Shown: positions 55,025 to 64,000 of the stretch, piece by piece
Numbering within the stretch: the first letter of the stretch is position 1
Layout of the letters: each line of letters opens with the position of its first letter
Origin: Niebla homalea
Taxonomy: Eukaryota; Ascomycota; Lecanoromycetes; Lecanorales; Ramalinaceae
DNA: 64,000 nucleotides
Direction of reading: 5' to 3'
Assembly: GCA_019925105.1 (NCBI GenBank)
Contig: JAHGAU010000005.1
Coordinates: 744,001 to 808,000, forward strand
The notes under the pieces: generated by a model
What the model saw: only the letters and a program-made list of their open reading frames with translations
What the model was told of the DNA's origin: nothing
Database searches by the model: none
Program-made: the position numbers and the translations under genes

Positions 55025-56878
55025 ATGGCATCAGATCCTCCACTTCAAGCCATTGGTGCATATCTTCTAGCGATAGCCAAGGCTCATCCTGAAGACATAG
55101 GCGATGGACCTTGCAAGCTTCAAACGACTAATACACAGGCTTTGAGCTCACTGACTGCATGTTTGCATGAGGCCGTAGACACTCACACGCAAACCAACGA
55201 GGAAGAAGTAAGCCCTTCCGTCTCTATACGATGAATTGAAATGTTCAATTGCTGGTGGCTTATGTGTTCCAAGTATCTGCGCAACAGCCTCTTAACATTC
55301 TACAACGTGGCCAATGTGTTTGCTGGCGCCATCTCCAAAAGACCTGAAAAGCGCAAGAGGCTTTGCCATCAAATTGAAGAGGTTAGTCTAATCGAGGAAA
55401 GAGAGTCACCTGTATCAGCCTGACATCTCGAGCTTCAAGATCTTAAGTGCTCCCAACAGCACCGATATGCAGCCTGCTGCGCTCTCAAAGAAGCCTGATC
55501 TTGATCAGTCCTTGCCACGTCTGACCTCCTGCAATGGCTCTCCACCCAAAAAGATGGTGGAGGGCAAGTTGCCCGCACTTCTATCTCCACTCAATTCCAA
55601 AGTAGTTGGATTCTTATCCGACACTCCCAACCTCGATCCGAAGCCCCAGCCTGACCATGACCATCTTGAGGAATTTAAGCTTATGGAACGTTGGGACCGA
55701 CTCTTGCGGCCAGAGAACACGGGAGATGGTCAAGCACTCCTGTCAGAATCGAGTTGGTATAAGTTCGTGTCCATGTGCCAATGCTACAACGACAACCTCG
55801 ACGAATGCCAGAAATTATACGAGAAATTGCTTCAACTCCCTTCAGATGTATCGGATCCATTTGCTAAAGCACTCGCCTCGTGGCGGAGCGCTACCGAGCT
55901 GCAGATGCGACGGGACTCTCATCCTTTGCGTCCTTATCTCTATCGATGGCAGCTGCTGAGATTTCGAAGTCACATTCTAGAAATCGCTGGACCTTCTCAA
56001 GCGACAAAGAAACTCCCAAGGCCGTCCACAAGCTCTCCGCCGCGATCACACGAGATCCCAAGGTTTGAGATCATTGCCATCATCGAAAAAATGTTGAAAA
56101 CATCCTCGAGTCTCTCCCAATACCCCTTGCTACAAAAGTTCCTCCTCGCAAATGATGGAGATGATATGATGAAGGAAGAAATCATCAACAAATTTGATGA
56201 AGCTGAGCATCTTCGCATGATGACCAAGAACTTTGGTAAGGGCGTTTTAGCCTTGATACCACCGGGCTGGCAACCGTTTCCGTGAGCCTCTCATGATCTT
56301 TCCAATTCATTAAGCTCCAGCTAACGAGAGGGCATAGGTTTGTTTGGGATCATGCTGCAGCGACAGTATCGAACCATGTCGCTGTCAGTTGCCCCGGCAT
56401 AACCCAACTCTGCAGTCTCATCGAGCATAGTTGCATGAGTACTATCCGAAGCAGTAACAGAGGTCGCATCCCGGAGCAAAATCTGCCTTGGAAGAATGGC
56501 GAGCTCCAGAAATATCGCAAGATGGTACAGGATTATGTGAGAACTACTTCGTACTCTACGAACCGGGCAGACCTACTTGAGCAGTCGGCAACGGCAAAAG
56601 TCCAAGGTCTAGGTCTACCCCAGGAGTATCAGTCATCCGTTCAGGCTGCCCTGGATATGCAGGTACGACTTTCACGTGCCCCGAAGGACGCCAGAACCGA
56701 CGCACCCTTCTCGTTCGTCCACCCGGCAAAGACGGTAGACCCCAGCTCGCCACAAAAGCATTTAGGATCAAAGCGGGTGTCACTTTCCTGCGAGGAAGTT
56801 TGTATGGCAGCATCTTCCAAGGAACGATCCATAATACTGAGCCCAGAGAAGAAGAGGCACGTGCAGATGAACAGATGA
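55025..56878 (+). CDS. Unrecognised four-exon protein, 557 residues
   Basis: Exons 55025-55207, 55274-55381, 55440-56281 and 56338-56878 join in phase to 557 residues; the three introns (66, 58 and 56 bp) have GTAAGC, GTTAGT and GTGAGC donors, and the last has a CTAAC branch. This phase agreement is the main evidence that it is a gene. I see no known domain. The start MASDPPLQAIGAYLLAIAKA is a helix with some amphipathic character; exon 3 is Ser/Pro-rich then helical (WYKFVSMCQCYNDNLDECQK, FEIIAIIEKMLKTSSSLSQY); exon 4 is basic. There is no signal peptide or membrane helix. It may be a fast-evolving nuclear or cytosolic protein restricted to related fungi. Confidence 0.6.
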
Positions 56879-58402
56879 TTGAAAATGACTAGCTCTCGCC
56901 AAGGTAAGGTGCGTGATCATGCTGATCGCGCTTGCATACAACAGAGAAGCAATCGGCCCCATTTCTCCAGTAACGATTCGACAAAGCCCCTTGTTCTGAC
57001 TGGCTATCAAGCATCGTGCTCAGGATCTCACTACCGCTTTTCATCTGTGGTGTACGATGATTGGAGCTTCGACGCTAGATGCAGGGAAAAGAAGGGATTA
57101 AATGAAGTATCGAGAAGAGGCTGACGGGGCTTTGATGGAGCTTTCCTTGTAGAAGACTGCCAGCTGTTAGGAAAAAAAGGCCTCCTCTTGCTGGATACAA
57201 GGCGGTCAGAAGTCAGATAGCATGTTTCCCGAGCAGACATACCGTCTTGAAATAGCAAGCACGGCACAAAACTTCCCAAATATTGATCTGTCCCCATTCC
57301 TGCAGCAATTTTCTGGACCCTCCAATCCAGAACGAACATTGCATCGCACCACAAATTTGACAAAGAAGGCCTACCCATCTCCAAATCCGCTTTGCTTGAT
57401 GTTTCATGCACTCTCCTGTCAATGCCTTATTTCCCCCTCTGGACCTGACTCCTGCAATCTCTGCGGTGTGTTGGGAAGGATGAAGGAAGGAGATGATGAT
57501 GTAGTGATAGTGATAAGGGTGAGGCCGGTGAAGGAGACGACCTATGTCCTTTGGTCATTGTCGGCAACTTGCTCTGAAGATGTTGAAAAGGGATGACTCC
57601 GATGGACAGGGCCAAGGAAGAAGTGTTGGGAGGGTAAAAAGTCAATGACTGCCTGGTGTAAGACGAGCTGCCGTTGACCAAGTTCTGATATACTTCGATG
57701 TTGAAATTGATGATATCTGGCATTCTTGGGATTTCCGGCTCCCACGCCGTTCGGACATGCCAGCACAGAAACCTTCTTTTTTGGGTTTTCTTTTGGCAGA
57801 TAGTATGGCTGTCAAATTGGGGACGGATAGGAGAGTTCTCAAGACATAAGAGGACGTGGAGGAAAAGAAGTGTCGGGAAAACAATCGGAGAGGACCCCGT
57901 TGGCAAGCACCGCCAGAGATGGAGCGAAGATTCAGACCAAGGCAGGAATAGTTTTTGACGGACTTGCGGAGGTCTTGTACAGCTCCGCGGACTTGACTGA
58001 TCAAGTTGAGGAGTTTGTATGTTTGCCTCCACTGGGAGGGTGAGCCAAGCGACAGGTTTTGGCTAAGTTGAGCACTCGATCTATTCAAGAGAGGCGTGTT
58101 GAGGCAAGTACATGTCAAGCCTGAGATGACCTCATACAAGCCAAAGACGGAAGCAGCCGAAAAAGAGTCCAGTCATCCACACCAAATGGTGTTTTCTTTA
58201 GTCTTCTTGAAGTAAAACATAGAAAATGCATATAGCCATGTCATTTAAGAGATTCCGTGAGACGAAAACCGGTTTTGTGGAAGACGATAGACGTCTTGAG
58301 AAGCACGGAGAGTGAATTTGCCCTTGCAACCACAGTACAAACCAGGCCACTCACGACCTACCCTTGGATGTCACATTGTGGGTGCATAGCGAATCATGCC
58401 TC
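56879..58402. other. 1.5-kb region with unassigned ORFs
   Basis: Minus-strand ORFs 57031-57411, 57427-58032 and 57642-58139 overlap in different frames. One stretch (SQWRQTYKLLNLISQVRGAV, near 58000) looks faintly protein-like, but I could not build a consistent gene. Possibly a 5' UTR, a non-coding transcript or a decayed gene. Confidence 0.4.
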
Positions 58403-59640
58403 CTAAGCCCCTCCAACAACCAGAATGACACTCCCAAACTGTCGTCTCAAGTCTTCTTTGTCAACATCATGGCTATCTTCAACTTCTCCCCATCTTCCAG
58501 TCTGCCAATTCACTTCCAGACTACACACCTGGGCGGCCTCCTCGATCCCAAAGCGTCCTGATCGATGGCTTGTGCCGTGGCCGTTTTCTTGCATGTCTCT
58601 GAATGCCTCTCCCCACTCGCCCACAAATCTCGCACCCACACAAAGGCTTTTGCCTGCTAAGACTGCCCTTTCCAACCCCACCAGCTCCCAAGCCGGCAGT
58701 CCAGACATCCAGCCCTTCACGACGGCCCTTGTAGCGGCTGGTTGGCTTTTGGGCAGGATGCTCCCATCCGAAAGGGCGGGTACAAGCTCTACACCTGGCC
58801 ACAATTGTTGGGTCAGATAGCTCAAGATGGGCTTGGCAGCAGCGATTTGCACATCTCTCAAAGCTCTTCCTTGAGCATCCGTGACGGCGCCTTCAGCTTT
58901 TGTTGAGGGCGGCGCCCAGCATAATAGGGTGTCGGTATCCAGGTACCTCAGAAGCGTATTTACAATGTCGTAACGTATCCCGGACCCTTTGCTTCCGGGA
59001 GCAGCGTAGCCTTCCTCTTCCACGCTGCGATGATCCTCCAACTCGAGTGCCTGCGCTCGGGAGGCCATGGAGGTGAGGGGGACCAGGTGAGAGCGGAGCG
59101 CCTGTTGCGCGGATAGCAAGAGGTCCCATTCCAGCGCAACGGCGGTGGCGAGGTGAGGCTTTGAAGCCGGTATGACGAGTGAATCCTTCGTTGCCGGATT
59201 CTTCACAGGTCTTGTATCAAGATGGACAATGTGCCTTCCTCCTGTGATTCCGATTGTTCTTAGTCCCGATCCTGCACCATAGCTTGACCGCGTGATGAGA
59301 TACGCTGGGAGGAAGCAGATAAAGTAGAATATGAAGCAAAGAGCCACATACGCTCGTCTGTATGAACGCTAACGTCTTTCCAAAATCGCTTTTTCATGGC
59401 ACTGCCGGGCTTGTCTTTGTTAGCGCGCAGACTTTGGCCATGCTTGAGCAATTCTGCCTGTCGTCGCCGACGGTCAAGCTTTTCGCCGTACTGGGAAGCC
59501 GATGGGAGAGGAGCAGAAGGAGGGGGGCCTGTTGCGGTCATAGGAAGCGGAGTGGCGAACAGCGGTCGATCAGTATGGAGACATCGCAATGCAGTGATGG
59601 ACGCTCTGGCAGATCGTGAACACTGCGAGGAGGAAATCAT
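58403..59640 (-). CDS. ATP12: Mitochondrial F1-ATPase assembly chaperone Atp12
   Basis: A matrix chaperone that binds the F1 alpha subunit during ATP synthase assembly. Two exons, 59352-59640 and 58403-59271, join over an 80-bp intron (GTATGT...GGTGCAG) to 385 residues. The mitochondrial presequence is MISSSQCSRSARASITALRC. Atp12 blocks follow: KKRFWKDVSVHTDE, then HIVHLDTRPVKNPATKDSLV, LATAVALEWDLLLSAQQ, LVPLTSMASRAQ and NTLLRYLDTDTLLCW. A carboxyl Trp/Gly-rich region ends the protein. Its start is 231 bp from the stop of the next minus-strand gene upstream. Confidence 0.94.
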
Positions 59641-59871
59641 GGTCGCGAACAGTGAGCGGTTTGAACCAACGTAAGAAGAAATAAGTGGGCGAGCAGATTA
59701 ATGGTTTCTTGAAGGTCGTTGTTAACTACCATACTAACTCCGTAAAGCCATACAAGCCCCTGCCAAGCCCAACCCCTCTGCCAACAAATCATACTCATCA
59801 TATCAAGTACATACATCTTATGCTTACAAATTGATCGCAAGCAAGGTTCGTTCACTCGGTTGAATACCTAT

Positions 59872-62800
59872 TCAGAATATATCCTCGACACCCTCCCATC
59901 TACCTTTCCCACTTCCCACGTCTTCCCTCATCTTCCAGTATTCTCCATTGTTCACCCAGTACTCCTCTCCAGTAATCTCACACGTTCCCCTGGAGAACCA
60001 CCGAGGCACAAATTCCTCACCGTTGGCTTCCCGCTCACGCCTCCTCGCTCTCTGCTTTTCCTCCACCCGGTTCTTCTCACTGGCAGCAAGGTCGTATGCT
60101 CCATCTTCCATCGCACGCTGATCTGGCCTTAGTCGTGTGTCTGTGGGAGGTAAATATCGCCTTAGCCGGTCTGGCAGCGCCTGAAAAGTCACCACAAAAG
60201 GCGTCAAGTTGAAAGGGATGTTCGGCGGACGGGGATGCGCCTCCCAGACAAGAAAAGCTTGATCCTGGTCGCCACTTACTTTGCCGCCAGCGTCAGCAGC
60301 CGGAGGAGCCTTCAGCCCCAGGTCCTCGAATCCTGGTGTTAGGCGGGCGTAGATCTTGTCATTCCATCGACCTCCAAGTGACCATCGCGTCTGACCATCG
60401 GCAGCGACAACCTTGCCCGCCACCTGGAAAGCGGATGAAGCTTTCCAGCCACGCTGTTTGAAATCCAGAGTGCATACGTCGCCCGTCGTGTGATTGCGAA
60501 TCTCCATGGCACCGTAATTGTCTACAGTGGGATTCCCGGTTATGATGCCGACCACCGACGACGTAACTTTCTTCCACGTGTACAGTTCTTCCCTCGGCGA
60601 GAGATTGGAGGCAGTAGGCGTGGGCCGAAGCTTGAGAAACCAGGTGCCCAGAGGATTGATGTCAAAAGACTTGCCGTAGAACTTGGACTTGACAGACGAC
60701 TCGCCCTAGAGGGGATGAGTACGTGCACCTGGTGGGAGTTGGGAAGAAGTGTTGGACTTACATAGTAATCCCATTTAGGTGCTTCCGCCCAAGCTGCACC
60801 AATGGGGGGGTGATGGCTCACTTGTTCAATGAAGAACCGGTAGCCTTTGTCTGGCCGAACGTATTCATAGGTCTCGCCCAGCAAGGGGTTGAATGGCTTG
60901 GCAATTCGACCAATGGTAGAGGCATATTCACTAGCTGCAAATGCGGCCACATAAACCAGACGCTCCGTCGACTCCGGCCTGTCTGCAGCTGTGTCCAGCA
61001 GATCGGTATATTCCATGTCTTCAGTGACACGTTGGAGAAGGGATGTTGGTTCATTGAACGAGACTGGCAAAGTCATCTTGGTCATGTCTTTGCCGATCAT
61101 CGATTTCAAGATGCCCTGTTCTGATTTGAGTACGTACCAATTGAAGATAGGCGCAAGAGTCTTACCCATAATGATATCTTTGGCCTGTCATCCGAGTCCA
61201 TCTTCAGTCGTTCACGTAGAGGATCCTCGTATCCATGGAAAGAAGGCTCGATCTCGCTCTTCCTCCTATCACGGAGGTTCAGCGCAGCTTTTTGCTCCCT
61301 CTCCTCGGGCAGGGATGCCGAAGCTTCCTTGGGCATGGATTCGGGCATGATATCGACAACCTCCACCTCCCCTGCATCGACCGCGTCGAAGAACTCCTCA
61401 TCCTCGTCAGAGTCCGAATCCGACAAATCAGTGAAACCTGCAATCGTCGACTTGCGCCTGCTGAGATCTTTATTAACAACGGACTTCCTTCGGCGGGGAG
61501 CGCTGGACTGCCTCCGCAAAAGCAGCTTGTGCAGCTGGCTATCCGTGCCTACTTCTTCCTGAGCCATGGCACGAGTTGTGGGCTCGTTGTCATCGTGGCC
61601 TTCAAGAGCATCTCTCAGGGCTCTCTTAGTCCTCTTACGCTTTTCTTCTGACTCCTCAATGCGACCCTCAAGCTCCTCTTGCTCTCGGGCTACCTTTGCC
61701 ATACTATCTTCCCAGAGTCGCCGAACATCAGCTTCACGATCAAGCCGGCCTTGCCAATATGTGTCCCGATCCCGGGAAATCTTCAGGAGATTGTTGACTA
61801 GCCCTTGCAAACTTGCTACTGCTGACGCATACGTTGTAAGTGCCTGGACAATGGTGGGATCTGATACGGACATCGCTTGTTCTTTCCTGCTCTCCTCTTG
61901 TAAAGCGAACGAAACCTGGGATAGCAGATCTAATTGAAGACTAGCCGAATGCGCCGTGATGTTGAAAGCATCCTTGCTCGCTGGACGAAGTTCATGGCTG
62001 CTAACATCATCACCGTATTCCTCGTCATCATCAGCATCGCCAGCGATAGCAGCCGTTCTGGTTGTTCCATCTTCGTGGCCAATGTCGTACCCTGCGATAC
62101 TGTGCTCTCGCGAGCCATACATTGAGCCATCGTCATCACCAGCAATGCTGCCAGCGCCGAAAGATGACTCCTGAAGAGACACTCGAGAGATAGTTGCGGC
62201 GAGCGGCCCTCCAGCAGTTGCCGGTGTAAGAGCTTTGCTACTGAATCTCGAGGCATCCGCTTTACCGCTTTCTCCAGAGCTGTCTGAGACGGCGTTTCCG
62301 GCTTTGGCCTCGCGCAATAATGCTTCTCTCCGTTGGTTCTGACGTTCTTGCTCCTTGGCCTCGTCCTTGGACCACTGTATAGCATTGTTCAGAGTCCAAA
62401 ACCATCTTTTGGCTTCCACCTGATGATTGGCCTTGAGATGATATTTGACAGAAGATTTCCCCTGGACTTCAAAACGCGTCTTGTCCTGCGGATCCATGTG
62501 GAGTTTGGCGATGCGCATATTGATAGCACCACGACAAGCAGAGCCTGCATCGTCTAAATGCTTTCACCATCAGAGGGGCTCACTACAAAGGCGAGCCGAG
62601 TGCTTACCTTGATGCTTGTAATAACTCATTACTCCATCCTCCAGCACAAACCAACGCAGTTTCCACCCAGTAGTATAGTTTACCCATTTCTTCAGATACC
62701 CTTTCATTTCCCTCGCATCTTTCCCACCCGGCGTGCCATCAGAGGCTTGGGCATTGTTACTGCCAAGGACGGCCTTCTCCTGGACCCCCCTTTGTGCAGC

Positions 62801-63957
62801 GGCTGCTGCAGGGGACTTCTTTATAATGACTTTTGTTTTTTCATCTTTGGTGACATCCTGAGGCAGCTTACCCTTACGATCCCGACGAAAGGGATCCGCA
62901 CCGTGCATCAGCAGAATCTGTATCAATCTTGTGTCTTTGGCACGTGCGGCCTCGTGCAATAATGTGCCACCTGATTGTGTAGTGGCCAGGTCGGTGGGGA
63001 GCTCGCCACTGTTCACGTCGAGACAAGCTTCCACCCTTGGATCCTCCAAAACCCTTTCGAGCTGGTCGTAGTCCTGCCTGCTAACCAGGCTTTGAATCTC
63101 TCTACCCTTACGGTCAAGAAACAGAGACCTCGCCAGTTGCAATCGTTGGAATATGTCAGGGGTCTTGGCCAGGTCAAGAGCGGACTTTCCATGGTAATTC
63201 ACAAGACTATCATTCGTTTCCTTCTGATCAAGTAATAAACGTACTGTGGTAGGGCGTCCAAGCATAGAGGCTAGATGTAGAGGGGTGTTCCCGTCCTTAT
63301 CTTGCGCATTCACATCTATCGCAGCTCCAGGCGTTGCTCGAGCTGCCGAGAGGACTTGCTCGACCACTGGAGGGTCTGCACATTGGATGGCGAGGTGTAA
63401 TAGCGTCGTCCCCTCAAGGGTGCCCGAGGTGGTTGCTGCGGCAGCAGTCTTCCCTCCATCTTCAGTGATGGCAGGCATCGTTGAAGTGTCGCTCACAGCT
63501 TTGAAGATAGCTGCACTATCACCGCTCCTTAGGACTTCGAAAAGCTTGAACATGCGAACAGATTGTTGGATGGTTGGCTTGACATCTTGGGATTGGATCT
63601 GGGCAGATGAACCGCGATGTAAGGCTTGCATGCTGGGAGTTGTAGCATCCGATTGACCTAGGCTCCCTTTACTCTTGTGTTTCGGAGGGCGGAGGGATCC
63701 AGATGAGCGAGGGGAGTTGCTCGCATCGAGTATAGGAGACGGAGGTCCAGAGCCACTGTCGGAGGCTGCAACGCTGGCTGCCTCCCCATCAGTATTATCT
63801 CGCTTGGACTTGTCTCGGAGCAAGAGAGATTTGGCAACAGCAGACTTCGAGCGCTTGTGGCTGTTCAAGGATCAATCAGCATTTGTCCCCTTGGAATATG
63901 GCGGAAGAGAGGGGGGGGGGGGAAAGCTCCGGACCTCTCTGCAGATGGGTCTGACAT
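59872..63957 (-). CDS. Oxysterol-binding protein, Osh1/Osh2 type
   Basis: A long lipid-transfer protein of ER contact sites. Five exons (63935-63957, 62608-63860, 61166-62553, 60762-61115, 59872-60705) join to 1,283 residues. In order: ankyrin repeats ([59 protein letters not shown]), a PH domain split by an intron ([20 protein letters not shown], then [18 protein letters not shown]), a FFAT motif EFFDAVD at about residue 812 after an acidic run (binds VAP/Scs2 at the ER), and the sterol-binding ORD with [20 protein letters not shown] and the signature EQVSHHPP. The first exon is 23 nt with an unusual GTCCGG donor; without it the frame has no ATG. Confidence 0.93.
63911..63922 (+). repeat. 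G12 homopolymer in first intron of the OSH gene
   Basis: A run of about twelve G on the plus strand (C-run in the transcript) inside the 74-bp intron 63861-63934. It serves as a polypyrimidine-like tract; sequencing length errors are possible. Confidence 0.6.
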
Positions 63958-64000
63958 GGTAGCAAAGCAAGAGGGCAACAAATGCCTCAACTAATTCTAG

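Overview
The window is nuclear DNA of a filamentous ascomycete (Pezizomycotina; a dothideomycete is plausible but not provable here). Three things point there. Most genes are interrupted by short introns of about 47-135 bp with GT..AG ends and fungal branch-point motifs such as CTGAC or CTAAC. The gene content is fungal: Nha1, Tea4/Bud14, Byr4/Bfa1, Pmt2, Osh, CAP10/GT90 and Mnn4-like LicD proteins. One AT-rich island carries the CpA-depleted signature of repeat-induced point mutation (RIP). Exon structures were worked out by hand from splice signals, phase and family conservation; where all exons are inside the window the joined lengths are multiples of three.

Layout. 1-17.7 kb: start of an MFS transporter (minus, cut by the window edge), Na+/H+ antiporter NHA1 (minus), a Ser/Thr kinase (minus), a GFA-domain protein (plus), a URE2-type glutathione S-transferase (minus), the polarity factor Tea4/Bud14 (minus) and a CAP10-type glycosyltransferase (minus). 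17.95-21.48 kb: a 3.5-kb RIP-ruined DNA transposon with 66-bp terminal inverted repeats and a recognisable DD34E (Tc1-type) catalytic relic. It sits in the divergent promoter between the CAP10 gene and the gene for mitochondrial ribosomal protein uL15m. 21.5-34 kb: MRPL10 (plus), an Mpv17/PMP22 membrane protein (minus), PMT2 (plus), a Rab GTPase (minus), a choline-transporter-like protein (plus) and the complex I 78-kDa subunit (plus).

34-48 kb: Byr4/Bfa1 (minus), an XRCC4-like end-joining factor (plus), selenoprotein-O family AMPylase (minus), an aldo-keto reductase (plus), a BTB/POZ protein (plus), a small Cys-rich protein (minus) and ADE1 (minus). 48-58 kb is gene-poor: an Mnn4-like LicD protein (plus), two uncertain membrane-protein ORFs (minus), an unrecognised four-exon gene (plus) and several kilobases with nothing convincing. 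58-64 kb: ATP12 (minus) and a large oxysterol-binding protein with ankyrin, PH, FFAT and ORD parts (minus).

The genes are housekeeping and do not form a metabolic cluster. Mitochondrial function recurs (uL15m, NUO78, ATP12, SelO/Fmp40), as do the secretory and cell-surface pathways (PMT2, CAP10, LicD, Rab, Osh) and polarity/cytokinesis (Tea4, Byr4). The most unusual object is the transposon: its interior is saturated with RIP changes while its termini remain almost perfect, and about 2.3 kb of it is not explained by the transposase relic.
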